From NCBI RefSeq assembly GCF_003031675.1, contig NZ_PYWX01000049.1, positions 22,579 to 86,578 on the forward strand: a stretch of DNA of 64,000 nucleotides, read 5' to 3'. The translations under genes were made by a program, and so were the position numbers. The notes under the pieces are model-generated. The model was not told where the DNA came from. It worked only from the letters and a program-made list of their open reading frames with translations, and did no database searches. Source of the DNA: Pseudomonas palleroniana. Lineage in GTDB: Bacteria; Pseudomonadota; Gammaproteobacteria; Pseudomonadales; Pseudomonadaceae. Positions within the stretch are counted from its first letter, which is position 1, and each line of letters begins with the position of its first letter. Shown here one piece after another: positions 25,151-34,156 of this stretch.

Positions 25151-26617
25151 ATGAAATTCAAGGATCTTCGGGATTTCGTGCAGCAACTTGAGCAGCGCGG
25201 AGAGTTGAAACGTATCCAGATGCCGATTTCGCCGGTGCTGGAAATGACTGAGATTTGCGACCGCACCTTGCGTAACAAGGGCCCGGCGCTGCTGTTCGAG
25301 AACCCGACCGGGTTTGATATCCCGGTGCTCGGCAACCTGTTCGGCACGCCCGAGCGCGTGGCCTTTGGCATGGGTGCCGAGTCGGTCAGCGAGTTGCGCG
25401 AGATCGGCAAGCTGCTGGCCTTCCTCAAGGAGCCCGAGCCGCCGAAGGGCTTGAAAGATGCCTGGTCGAAGCTGCCGATCTTCCGCAAGATCATCGCCAT
25501 GGCCCCCAAAGTGGTCAAGGACGCGGTCTGCCAGGAAGTGGTCATCGAAGGCGACGATGTCGACCTGGCCATGCTCCCGGTGCAGACCTGCTGGCCCGGC
25601 GATGTCGGCCCCCTGATCACCTGGGGCCTGACCGTCACCAAAGGCCCGAACAAGGAGCGTCAGAACCTCGGCATCTACCGTCAGCAAGTGATCGGCCGTA
25701 ACAAGGTCATCATGCGCTGGCTGAGCCATCGTGGCGGCGCCCTGGATTACCGTGAATGGTGCGAAAAACACCCGGGTAAACCGTTCCCTGTTTCCGTGGC
25801 CCTCGGCGCTGACCCGGCCACCATCCTGGGCGCTGTGACCCCGGTGCCTGACAGCCTGTCCGAATATGCGTTCGCCGGCCTGCTGCGCGGTAACCGTACC
25901 GAACTGGTGAAGTGCCGTGGCAATGACCTGCAAGTACCAGCCACCGCGGAAATCATCCTTGAAGGCGTGATTCATCCAGGCGAGATGGCCGATGAAGGCC
26001 CCTACGGCGACCACACCGGTTATTACAATGAAGTCGACAGCTTCCCGGTGTTCACCGTGGAGCGCATCACTCACCGGATCAAGCCGATCTACCACAGCAC
26101 CTACACCGGCCGTCCGCCGGATGAGCCGGCCATTCTCGGCGTGGCATTGAACGAAGTGTTCGTCCCGATCCTGCAAAAGCAATTCCCGGAGATCACCGAC
26201 TTCTACCTACCGCCGGAAGGTTGTTCGTACCGCATGGCCGTTGTGACCATGAAGAAGTCATACCCAGGGCATGCCAAGCGGGTAATGCTGGGTGTATGGT
26301 CGTTTTTACGACAGTTCATGTACACCAAGTTCGTTATCGTCACCGACGACGACATCAATGCCCGCGACTGGAACGACGTGATCTGGGCCATCACCACGCG
26401 CATGGACCCCAAGCGCGACACGGTGATGATCGACAACACGCCGATCGACTATCTCGACTTCGCCTCGCCGGTATCGGGCCTGGGCTCGAAGATGGGGCTG
26501 GATGCCACCCACAAACGGCCGGGTGAGACCACCCGCGAGTGGGGCCGAGTAATCGTCAAGGATGAGGCCGTCACTGCCCGTGTCGATGCGATCTGGAAAG
26601 AATTGGGAATAGATTGA
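25151..26617 (+). CDS. ubiD: 4-hydroxy-3-polyprenylbenzoate decarboxylase
   Basis: UbiD decarboxylates 3-polyprenyl-4-hydroxybenzoate in ubiquinone synthesis, using prenylated FMN supplied by UbiX. The 488-residue protein carries the family's ExxxE-type active site region (YREWCEKHPGKPFPV, PGEMADEGPYGDHTGYYNEVD). I use the ATG at 25151 (MKFKDLRDF), the usual start, rather than GTG four codons upstream. The stop overlaps the next gene's ATG. Confidence 0.97.
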   Translation: MKFKDLRDFVQQLEQRGELKRIQMPISPVLEMTEICDRTLRNKGPALLFENPTGFDIPVLGNLFGTPERVAFGMGAESVSELREIGKLLAFLKEPEPPKGLKDAWSKLPIFRKIIAMAPKVVKDAVCQEVVIEGDDVDLAMLPVQTCWPGDVGPLITWGLTVTKGPNKERQNLGIYRQQVIGRNKVIMRWLSHRGGALDYREWCEKHPGKPFPVSVALGADPATILGAVTPVPDSLSEYAFAGLLRGNRTELVKCRGNDLQVPATAEIILEGVIHPGEMADEGPYGDHTGYYNEVDSFPVFTVERITHRIKPIYHSTYTGRPPDEPAILGVALNEVFVPILQKQFPEITDFYLPPEGCSYRMAVVTMKKSYPGHAKRVMLGVWSFLRQFMYTKFVIVTDDDINARDWNDVIWAITTRMDPKRDTVMIDNTPIDYLDFASPVSGLGSKMGLDATHKRPGETTREWGRVIVKDEAVTARVDAIWKELGID

Positions 26618-27585
26618 TGCGTGTAACCCTGCAACCTTCCGGCGCCGTGCTGGAGTTGGTCCCTGGCGAGCGAATCCTCGAAGGCGCGCGCCGCCTCGGC
26701 TATGAGTGCCCTCAGGCCTGTCGCAATGGCGTGTGCCATGTGTGTGCGGCGCTGTTGGTGGAGGGCCGCGTGCGGCAGGCCGGTGAGGTGCGTGATCACG
26801 GTGAGTTCTACACGTGCATCGCAGAACCGCTGGAAGATTGCATTGTGTTGTGGGATGGCGTGCTGGCGCCGGGAGAGTTGCCATTGCGCAAATTGTCGTG
26901 CCAGCTGAGCGAGTGCGTGGAGGTGGGCGGCGATGTATGGCGTGTACGCCTGCGTGCGCCGGCCGGTAAGGCGGTGCGTTACCACGCCGGCCAGTACCTG
27001 ATGATCGAGCGGGAGAACGGCGAGAAATCGGCATTCTCCCTGGCTTCAGCGCCCCACGCCGGGCGTGATCTGGAGCTGCATGTACTGGCGCGCGAAGACA
27101 GTGCCCGCAACCTGCTGGACCAGTTGCAGCGTAACCAGATGGCTCGCGTCGAACTGCCATTTGGTGACACTCACCTGGCCGAGTTGCCCGACGGGCCGCT
27201 GGTGTTGATCGCCGCCGGTACCGGCATGGCGCAGATGCACAGCCTGATCGAGCATTGCCGCGCCTCTGGCTTCAAGCACCCGGTACATCTCTATTGGGGC
27301 GTGCGCCGACCCGAAGACTTCTACGAAATCGAACACTGGCCACAGTGGCAGCAACTGCCCAACCTGTTCCTGCACAAAGTGGTCAGCGATCTGTGCGGCT
27401 GGGAAGGGCGTTGCGGGTTGTTGCATGAAGCCGTGTGTGAAGACATTGCCGACCTCAAGGCCGTTCATGTCTACGCCAGCGGCTCTCCGGCCATGATCTA
27501 TGGCACTTTGGATGCGCTGGTCGAGGCCGGCATGGATGCACACCAGATGCGTGCCGACGTATTTGCCTACGCACCTCGCCCTTAA
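26617..27585 (+). CDS. 2Fe-2S ferredoxin / FAD reductase (CDP-6-deoxy-glucoseen reductase-like)
   Basis: The 322-residue protein has an N-terminal plant-type ferredoxin domain with cluster ligands in CPQACRNGVCHVC and a later FYTC. FAD-binding (YHAGQYLMIE, SLASAP) and NAD(P)-binding (LIAAGTGMAQMHSL) domains of the ferredoxin reductase family follow. It is commonly annotated as AscD/RfbI-like reductase, but with ubiD just upstream in a TGATG overlap it may donate electrons to a ubiquinone or aromatic hydroxylation step. Its partner oxygenase is not visible. It ends four bp into the convergent PagP-like gene. Confidence 0.88.
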   Translation: MRVTLQPSGAVLELVPGERILEGARRLGYECPQACRNGVCHVCAALLVEGRVRQAGEVRDHGEFYTCIAEPLEDCIVLWDGVLAPGELPLRKLSCQLSECVEVGGDVWRVRLRAPAGKAVRYHAGQYLMIERENGEKSAFSLASAPHAGRDLELHVLAREDSARNLLDQLQRNQMARVELPFGDTHLAELPDGPLVLIAAGTGMAQMHSLIEHCRASGFKHPVHLYWGVRRPEDFYEIEHWPQWQQLPNLFLHKVVSDLCGWEGRCGLLHEAVCEDIADLKAVHVYASGSPAMIYGTLDALVEAGMDAHQMRADVFAYAPRP

Positions 27586-28046
27586 AAACGCGCGCCGGCC
27601 GTGAGCATTGCGGCATTGAAACCCAGCAGCACGAACTCACTGGCCAGCGGGCCGACATGCACGCCCACTGAGGGGATGATCGCCGGGGCCACGCCGAATC
27701 GGTTGAGCGGTATTTTATCGCGGTATTGGCCGCGATAACCCTGGAGTGCGCCCGCTGTCACCTTCACGTAGAGCGGTGATTGAGCAATATCGTAGCGCTT
27801 GCCGGCGTAGACATAGTAAGAGCGCTGACTGAACGAGTTACGAAACGTCGCTGCGCCATACACCCGCCCTGACGCTTTGTTACGCTCCAGGTTGATCAGA
27901 TCCTGATGGTTATTGTGCTGTGGATCCGGTGAAAAATGCCGGGTGTACAGGCTGGTCTGTGCGTACCAGAAACCTTTTTCGTCTTCGCTGGCCAGCGTTG
28001 TGGCAGCCGGCGCCAATAGCAGCAGACCGGTAATAAGATATTTCAT
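27582..28046 (-). CDS. PagP-like outer membrane protein (candidate lipid A palmitoyltransferase)
   Basis: The 154-residue precursor has a signal peptide (about 1-19) and a beta-rich mature part ending in Phe, typical of an outer membrane barrel. By-eye alignment with E. coli PagP pairs H37 (YTRHFSPD) with the catalytic His, and N70-S71 (FRNSFSQ) with the catalytic Asp-Ser. YRDKIPLNRFGVAPAI pairs with the region of PagP reading NYIPLPVLLPL. Similar proteins often carry the name sn-glycerol-3-phosphate transporter, which the size and barrel pattern contradict. GAGG lies before the ATG. Confidence 0.7.
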   Translation of the reverse strand: MKYLITGLLLLAPAATTLASEDEKGFWYAQTSLYTRHFSPDPQHNNHQDLINLERNKASGRVYGAATFRNSFSQRSYYVYAGKRYDIAQSPLYVKVTAGALQGYRGQYRDKIPLNRFGVAPAIIPSVGVHVGPLASEFVLLGFNAAMLTAGARF

Positions 28047-28188
28047 GATTCGACCTCGGTAGTCGTTTGAAGGGGCGGCTAGGGTGGGTCGCTGAACGCC
28101 TACAGTTTGACGGTTGGCGTCCTGCGTGGCCTGAACCTGAGCTGACAATCAGGTCGCCTATGCTTATGCAATTTCGGTATTTTTTAAG

Positions 28189-28202
28189 TAAGAAATATCT
28201 TA
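28189..28202. promoter_or_regulatory. TAAGA-AATA-TCTTA inverted repeat upstream of TonB receptor
   Basis: A perfect 5-bp inverted repeat lies in a short, markedly AT-rich stretch (28168-28225) of the 284-bp divergent region. It is a candidate operator or promoter core for the receptor gene. The regulator is unknown. Confidence 0.4.
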
Positions 28203-28330
28203 TTAAGCTATAAGCAACGGACTACCGACTTTCTGCCAATAACCAATAAATGACCGCCACCGCCCGCCAGCCGGATCGATCGTCAGAACTCAGAGCATTG
28301 AAGTTCCGAGTAGATTCCAAGGGGAGCGGT

Positions 28331-30715
28331 ATGGGGAGCTACAAGACGTACAGGTTGTACACAGCACTTTTGTCGGCCAATTTGCTGACCGCTGTGGGAT
28401 TTAATCCAGTCCACGCGGCCGAAGCCGCCGCTGAGGCACCGAAACTCGATACCGTGATCGTCACCGGCACCCGCGCCCAAGAGCGCACCGCCAGCGCATC
28501 GCTGTCGCCTGTCGATGTGATTTCCGGTGAAGCCCTGCGCAGCACCGGCTCCGATGAGTTGGGCGCGGTACTCGCACGGTTGATTCCATCGATCAACTTC
28601 CCCCGTCCGAGCCTGGTGGACGGTGCCGAACTGGTGCGCCCGGCACAGTTACGCGGCCTGTCGCCGGATCAAGTCCTAGTGCTGGTCAACGGAAAACGGC
28701 GGCATACCAGCGCTTTCGTCAATCTCGGCGGTGCCGTGGGGCGTGGTTCTGCGCCGGCGGATTTGAATGCGATCCCGCTGTCGGCGGTAGACCATATCGA
28801 AGTGCTGCGCGATGGCGCGTCCGCCCGTTACGGCTCGGATGCGATTGCCGGGGTGATCAACGTAATCCTCAAGCACGCCGACCACGGCGGCTCGATCTCC
28901 AGCAAGTTCGGCCAATACAAAAAAGGTGATGGCATCCAGCGCAACCTCAGCGGCAACACCGGGCTGGCGCTGGGCGATAACGGCTTTATCAATCTCTCGG
29001 GCGAAGGGGCCGACAACGATTACACCAACCGCGCCGGCAACGATTTTCGCCCCGCCAGCGTAGGCTCCACGACCTATGGCCAACGAGTGTTCCGCCAGGG
29101 CGAACCGGCCACGGATGAAGGCAAGTTCCAGTTCAACGGCGAATATGCGTTCAGCGATGCGGCCGAACTCTATAGCTTTGGCGGCTACAGCAAGCGGCGC
29201 GGCGAGACGGCTGCGTTTTACCGGGCGAGCAATGCGTCCAACAACATTGCGGCGCTCAACCCTAATGGCTACCTGCCGTTGATCAAAGGCAACCTGGAAG
29301 ACACCTCACTGGTCGTGGGCTTGCGCGGCTTGCTGGCCTATGACTGGCATTACGACCTGTCGGCCAATTACGGCAAGAACCAATACGAGTTGGGGACCGA
29401 AACCATCAACACCTCCCTTGGCCTGACCACGCCGCGCAAATTCAACAACGGCACCCTGAGCAATGACCAGCGCCAAGTCAGCCTGGACCTGTCGCGTGAG
29501 TTCGACGTGGGGTTCTTGCCCTATCCTGTGTCGGTGGCCTTGGGTGGCGAATACCTGCGCCAGGGTTATCAAATCGAAGCGGGCGAGCCGGCGTCCTACT
29601 ATCAGACCGGCAGTTCGGGCTTAGGTGGGTTCCGCGATGCCGACGCCGGCAGCACCTCTCGTCATAACTGGGCGCAATACCTGGACCTGGAAACCAATTT
29701 CACCGAAAAACTCAGCGCCTCGGCCGCCGTGCGGCATGAGGATTACAGCGATTTCGGCTCCAACGTCAGCGGTTCGCTGTCGGCCCGCTATGACTTCACC
29801 CCGCAAGTGGCCTTGCGCGGCAGCGTTTCCAACGGTTTCCGCGCGCCGTCCCTGGCCCAACAGAACTTTGCCTACACCTCGTCGCAACTGATCGGCAGCA
29901 CTGTCCAGGAGGCCGGCACCTTTCCGGCCAGCAGTCAAGTCGCCCGCTTGCTCGGTGCTGAAGACCTGAAGCCCGAGAAATCGCGCAACTACAGTCTCGG
30001 CCTGGTGCTGGAGCCGACCGATGACCTGACCGTGACGCTCGACGTCTACCGCATCGATATCCGCGACCGCATCAGTCTGTCCTCCAACCTCAACCTGAAC
30101 CCGGCGACCATCGCGTACCTGCAAGCCAACGGTGTCGGTAACATCAACTACACCAGCGCCCGTTACTTCACCAATGCCACTGACACCAGCACCGACGGCG
30201 TCGACCTGGTGGCCAACTATCGCTACCTGTTCGATAACGGCATCCGTTGGAACAGCACCGTCGGCTACAACTACAACCACACCCAGGTTACTGATGTGAA
30301 AGCCAACCCGGCGATCCTGGACAGCCTGGGAGCCAACCTGGTGCGGGTCGATCGTCGTGAGCGCATCGGTTTGCTCGGCGATACCACACCGCAGCACAAG
30401 TTGAGCCTGGGTAACGATTTCACCTATGGCAACTGGGCACTGCACAGCAACCTGGTGCGCTATGGCGAGTTCACCAGTTACCAGGCGGACAAGGTCAACG
30501 ACCAGACCTTCAAGGCCGCCTGGGTGCTCGACCTTTCGGCGGACTACAAGTTGAAGAACTGGACCTTCACCCTGGGCGGCGACAACATCACCGACAAATA
30601 CCCGGAGAAGGTCAACGCGTACGCCAGCAGCGGCGGCAATCTCGCCTACAGCACTTTTTCGCCGTACGGTTACAGCGGCGCGTTTTATTACGGTAAAGTT
30701 GCTTACAACTGGTAA
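28331..30715 (+). CDS. TonB-dependent outer membrane receptor
   Basis: The 794-residue receptor has a signal peptide ending VHA, a TonB-box-like stretch (LDTVIVTG), and a plug domain (VDVISGEALRSTG, QLRGLSPDQVLVLVNGKRRH, IEVLRDGASARYGSDAIAGVINV). A 22-strand barrel ends in W. The start at 28331 is favoured by the adjacent AGGGGAGCGG Shine-Dalgarno; a longer frame has none. No sigma or anti-sigma pair or ABC importer is adjacent, so the ligand (siderophore, sulfur compound or other) is open. Confidence 0.92.
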   Translation: MGSYKTYRLYTALLSANLLTAVGFNPVHAAEAAAEAPKLDTVIVTGTRAQERTASASLSPVDVISGEALRSTGSDELGAVLARLIPSINFPRPSLVDGAELVRPAQLRGLSPDQVLVLVNGKRRHTSAFVNLGGAVGRGSAPADLNAIPLSAVDHIEVLRDGASARYGSDAIAGVINVILKHADHGGSISSKFGQYKKGDGIQRNLSGNTGLALGDNGFINLSGEGADNDYTNRAGNDFRPASVGSTTYGQRVFRQGEPATDEGKFQFNGEYAFSDAAELYSFGGYSKRRGETAAFYRASNASNNIAALNPNGYLPLIKGNLEDTSLVVGLRGLLAYDWHYDLSANYGKNQYELGTETINTSLGLTTPRKFNNGTLSNDQRQVSLDLSREFDVGFLPYPVSVALGGEYLRQGYQIEAGEPASYYQTGSSGLGGFRDADAGSTSRHNWAQYLDLETNFTEKLSASAAVRHEDYSDFGSNVSGSLSARYDFTPQVALRGSVSNGFRAPSLAQQNFAYTSSQLIGSTVQEAGTFPASSQVARLLGAEDLKPEKSRNYSLGLVLEPTDDLTVTLDVYRIDIRDRISLSSNLNLNPATIAYLQANGVGNINYTSARYFTNATDTSTDGVDLVANYRYLFDNGIRWNSTVGYNYNHTQVTDVKANPAILDSLGANLVRVDRRERIGLLGDTTPQHKLSLGNDFTYGNWALHSNLVRYGEFTSYQADKVNDQTFKAAWVLDLSADYKLKNWTFTLGGDNITDKYPEKVNAYASSGGNLAYSTFSPYGYSGAFYYGKVAYNW

Positions 30716-30742
30716 TACACAGGGGGCGCACTGTTTTTCGCC

Positions 30743-31399
30743 ATGACCGCCATTGAAACCGATCTTTTGCAATTGGCTTACCCTCCGCGGCTCGATCTGG
30801 GGCCGCAACTGACTCACGAACAATTGATGAGCTCCATGCAGGCCACTATGGCTCGGCATAAGGGAGGGCCGGTCTGGCTATTTGCTTATGGTTCGCTGAT
30901 CTGGCGTCCTGAATGTTCGTCGACCGAGCGAGTGCGGGCGCGGGTCCACGGTTATCACCGCGGCCTGTACCTGTGGTCTCACGAGCACCGTGGCACGCCG
31001 GAATTGCCGGGGTTGGTGTTTGGTCTGGATCGCGGGGGTTCCTGCAGCGGGTTTGCCTACCGTTTGCCGGAAGACCAATTGGAAGCGTCGTTGTACGCCT
31101 TATGGCAGCGCGAAATGCCTTACCCCTCGTACCGGCCGCACTGGCTCAGTTGCCGCCTGGAAGATGGCAATCAGGTGCAGGCGCTGGGGTTTGTGTTGGA
31201 GCGGCATTTGCCCAGCTATGCCGGAAACTTGCCGGATATCGTACTCAATCATGTGCTGCAAAGCGCTTGCGGGCGTTACGGCACCACTCGCGATTATGTC
31301 GAGCAGACCGTGAACGCCCTGCGTAGCCACGCCATGCCAGATAAGAATCTGGAGGCGCGGCTCAAGCGTTGTACCAAGGATTGCTCAAGCGGTAGCTGA
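30743..31399 (+). CDS. ChaC-like gamma-glutamylcyclotransferase
   Basis: The 218-residue protein has the cyclotransferase signature VWLFAYGSLIW near residue 46, and GYHRGLYLWSHEHRGT with the family's conserved pattern. ChaC enzymes cleave glutathione to 5-oxoproline and Cys-Gly. The expected catalytic Glu is in the middle third (ALWQREM). It overlaps the convergent glpT gene by 15 bp at its 3' end. It lies 27 bp after the TonB receptor and could be co-transcribed. Confidence 0.87.
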   Translation: MTAIETDLLQLAYPPRLDLGPQLTHEQLMSSMQATMARHKGGPVWLFAYGSLIWRPECSSTERVRARVHGYHRGLYLWSHEHRGTPELPGLVFGLDRGGSCSGFAYRLPEDQLEASLYALWQREMPYPSYRPHWLSCRLEDGNQVQALGFVLERHLPSYAGNLPDIVLNHVLQSACGRYGTTRDYVEQTVNALRSHAMPDKNLEARLKRCTKDCSSGS

Positions 31400-32734
31400 T
31401 CGCGCTTCGCTGACGCTGTTGGTATGCCACAGCGTAGGAACCAGGAACGCAATGGCCAGCAGGCACGCGCCTACCAACAACACAAACCCACCGTTCCAGC
31501 CGAAATGGTCGACGGTGTAGCCCATGGCCGCGCTCGCCGCCACCGAGCCCCCCAGGTAACCGAACAGCCCGGTGAAACCCGCAGCGGTTCCCGCGGCTTT
31601 CTTCGGCGCCAGTTCGAGCGCCTGCAGGCCGATCAGCATGACCGGGCCGTAGATCAGGAAACCGATGGAAAACAGCGCGATCATGTCGATGGTCGGATTG
31701 CCCGCTGGGTTGAGCCAGTAAACCAGGGTCGCCACGGTCACCAGTGCCATGAACACCACGCCGGTCAGGCCACGATTGCCACGGAAGATCTTGTCCGACA
31801 TCCAGCCGCACAGCAGCGTACCGGGAATACCGGCCCACTCGTAGAAGAAGTATGCCCACGAGGTTTTGTCCACGTCGAAGTGCTTGGCTTCCTTGAGGTA
31901 CGTCGGTGCCCAGTCCAATACGCCGTAGCGCAGCAGGTAGACAAACACGTTGGCGAAGGCGATGTACCACAGCATTTTGTTGCGCAGCACGTATTTGACG
32001 AAGATTTCCTTGGCGCTGAACTCTTCTTCGTGGCTGGCGCTGTAGCCTTCCGGGTAATCGTTCTTGTATTGCTCGATCGGTGGCAGGCCCACCGATTGCG
32101 GCGTGTCGCGCATGGTAATGAAGGCAAAGGCCGCCACCAGCAATGCCACGGTGGCCGGGACGTAGAACGCCGCGTGCCAGTCATTGAACCAGGCCATGCC
32201 CAGCAGGAACAGCGGGCCGATCAGGCCGCCGCCGACGTTGTGCGCCACGTTCCATACCGACACCACGCCGCCGCGTTCTTTCTGCGACCACCAGTGCACC
32301 ATGGTCCGCCCACTGGGTGGCCAGCCCATGCCCTGGGCCCAGCCGTTGATGAACAACAAGATGAACATCATGGTCACGCTGGACGTTGCCCAAGGTGCGA
32401 AACCGAAAATGAACATCACCCCCGCTGAGACCAGCAGGCCGAAGGTCAGGAAGTAGCGGGGGTTGGAGCGGTCGGACACCAGGCCCATCAGGAACTTGGA
32501 CAGACCGTAGGCAATCGCGATCGCCGACATCGCCAGGCCCAGTTCGCCACGGGTGTAACCCTCGTCGATCAGGTAGGGCATGGCCAGCGAGAAGTTTTTA
32601 CGCAGCAGGTAGTACCCGGCGTAACCGAAGAAAATACCGGCGAAGATCTGCCAGCGCAGCCGTCGGTAGGTACTGTCTATTTTTTCTTCAGGCAGGGGTG
32701 CCTGGTGTGCGGCAGGACGAAAGAAAGCAAACAT
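31385..32734 (-). CDS. glpT: sn-Glycerol-3-phosphate:phosphate antiporter
   Basis: The 449-residue MFS protein of the organophosphate:Pi antiporter family has the Arg-containing helix 1 (FGYAGYYLLRKNFSLAMPYL), GMGWPPSGRTMVHWWSQKERG in the region of the conserved phosphate-pocket residues, and twelve helices. It imports glycerol-3-phosphate and is also the usual route for fosfomycin. GGAG precedes the ATG. Two GlpR-like operator palindromes lie upstream. Confidence 0.95.
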   Translation of the reverse strand: MFAFFRPAAHQAPLPEEKIDSTYRRLRWQIFAGIFFGYAGYYLLRKNFSLAMPYLIDEGYTRGELGLAMSAIAIAYGLSKFLMGLVSDRSNPRYFLTFGLLVSAGVMFIFGFAPWATSSVTMMFILLFINGWAQGMGWPPSGRTMVHWWSQKERGGVVSVWNVAHNVGGGLIGPLFLLGMAWFNDWHAAFYVPATVALLVAAFAFITMRDTPQSVGLPPIEQYKNDYPEGYSASHEEEFSAKEIFVKYVLRNKMLWYIAFANVFVYLLRYGVLDWAPTYLKEAKHFDVDKTSWAYFFYEWAGIPGTLLCGWMSDKIFRGNRGLTGVVFMALVTVATLVYWLNPAGNPTIDMIALFSIGFLIYGPVMLIGLQALELAPKKAAGTAAGFTGLFGYLGGSVAASAAMGYTVDHFGWNGGFVLLVGACLLAIAFLVPTLWHTNSVSEARSATA

Positions 32735-32782
32735 TCAAGAGCTCCAAATTTCTTGTTTTGACTGCGGATGCGAATGTTACAG

Positions 32783-32796
32783 TTTCGTTACCGAAA
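32783..32796. promoter_or_regulatory. GlpR-like operator, proximal
   Basis: TTTCG-TTAC-CGAAA lies about 50-60 bp upstream of the glpT ATG. It fits the core of the known E. coli GlpR consensus (TTCG around a 4-6 base centre with CGAA). Confidence 0.6.
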
Positions 32797-32841
32797 ATAG
32801 CATCGCCTCTGATCTGCAAACACAGGAAAACGGAGCGATTG

Positions 32842-32861
32842 CATGTTCTCTTACGAACATG
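32842..32861. promoter_or_regulatory. GlpR-like operator, distal
   Basis: CATGTTC-TCTTAC-GAACATG is a perfect 7-bp-arm palindrome about 110 bp upstream of glpT. It closely matches GlpR operators of the form ATGTTC-N6-GAACAT. Confidence 0.7.
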
Positions 32862-32918
32862 TCGCAAATAGACAAGCGTGGGTCGTAATCTGCTTCTTAG
32901 AAATAATGCAGATCAGAA

Positions 32919-33006
32919 TGTGGGAGGGGGCTTGCCCCCGATAACGGTGGGTCAGTCAATAAATACAGTGACTGACACCCTGCTATCGGAAGCAAGCCCC
33001 TCCCAC
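32919..33006. repeat. REPIN (GTGGGAGGGGG type)
   Basis: Inverted REP heads (TGTGGGAGGGGCTTGC-like at both ends) enclose a loop with a second inverted repeat, GGGTCAGTCA ... TGACTGACACCC. The same loop type occurs in the REPIN at the right edge of the window. Confidence 0.9.
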
Positions 33007-33028
33007 ATTTGCCCGCATTTCAAGTTGA

Positions 33029-34006
33029 TTAGCGGGTTTGGACGACCACTTTGCCCACTGCCTTGCGCTGCCCTAGATCATTGATCGCCTGAGCTGCCTG
33101 CTCAAGTGGGTACACCTGCGACACCAACGGCTTCAACTTGCCCTCGCCATACCAGGTGAACAATTGCTGGAAGTTCGCCGCATTGTCCTGTGGCTGGCGC
33201 TGGGCGAACGAGCCCCAGAACACCCCGACCACGGCCGCGCCCTTGAGCAGGGCCAGGTTCACCGGCAGTTCGGGAATGCGCCCACTGGCAAAACCCACCA
33301 CCAGCAGGCGGCCGTTCCAGGCAATCGAGCGAATGGCCTGATCAAACAGATCGCCGCCCACCGGGTCGTAAATCACATCGACGCCGTTACCGTTGGTCAG
33401 GCGTTTGATTTCTTCCTTGAGGCTCGCCTCGCTGTAGTTGATCAGCTCATCGGCGCCGGCGGCCTTGGCCACGGCCAGTTTATCGGCGCTGCTGGCGGCG
33501 GCGATCACGCGGGCGCCCATGGCCTTGCCGATCTCCACGGCCGCCAGGCCCACGCCACCGGAGGCACCGAGCACCAGCAGGGTTTCACCGGGTTGCAGGT
33601 GGGCGCGTTGTTTCAGGGCGTGCATCGAGGTGCCGTAGGTCATACTGAATGCGGCGGCGGTGTTGAAATCCATACTCGGTGGAATCGGCAGCACGTTATA
33701 GCCCGGCACAGCGACCTGCTCGGCAAAGCTGCCCCAGCCCGTCAGCGCCATGACCCGGTCACCGACTTTCAAGTGGCTGACGTTTTCACCGACCGCACTG
33801 ATGACGCCTGCCGCCTCGCCACCCGGAGAGAATGGGAAGGGCGGCTTGAACTGATATTTACCCTCGATGATCAAGGTGTCCGGAAAGTTCACCCCGGCAG
33901 CGTGCACGTCCAGCAGGACTTCGTTCTTCTTGAGCGCCGGGCTCTCGATCTCTTCCAGCACCAGGGTTTCGGCGGGGCCGAAGGCTTTGCACAGCACAGC
34001 TTTCAT
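33029..34006 (-). CDS. NADPH:quinone oxidoreductase family protein (MDR superfamily)
   Basis: The 325-residue medium-chain dehydrogenase has GEAAGVISAVGENV, VLGASGGVGLAAVEIGKAMGARVIA (NADPH-binding Rossmann motif), and no structural zinc Cys cluster, so it belongs to the zinc-free quinone reductase/enoyl reductase group. The start at 34006 (MKAVLCKAFG) has AAGGAA upstream. The physiological substrate is unknown. Confidence 0.92.
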   Translation of the reverse strand: MKAVLCKAFGPAETLVLEEIESPALKKNEVLLDVHAAGVNFPDTLIIEGKYQFKPPFPFSPGGEAAGVISAVGENVSHLKVGDRVMALTGWGSFAEQVAVPGYNVLPIPPSMDFNTAAAFSMTYGTSMHALKQRAHLQPGETLLVLGASGGVGLAAVEIGKAMGARVIAAASSADKLAVAKAAGADELINYSEASLKEEIKRLTNGNGVDVIYDPVGGDLFDQAIRSIAWNGRLLVVGFASGRIPELPVNLALLKGAAVVGVFWGSFAQRQPQDNAANFQQLFTWYGEGKLKPLVSQVYPLEQAAQAINDLGQRKAVGKVVVQTR

Positions 34007-34156
34007 CGGACTATTCCTTTTGGCGTCGTGGCCGATAAGTGTAGGAGGGTACGCCGATGGGTCAACGAGCATGCCCGGGCCTGATAAGCCGCCATAAGCT
34101 TGTGCTCAGCCTTGCTAGCGTTATGCTACCGGGCAACCGAATGTGAGGATTGAACT

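Noticed and set aside
32860..32901. An ArgR-type direct repeat (TGTCGC-N8-AA) upstream of glpT
   Set aside because: The first half matches well, but the second half 21 bp on (GGTCGT, TC for AA) is poor, and arginine control of glpT has no rationale; GlpR sites explain the region better.
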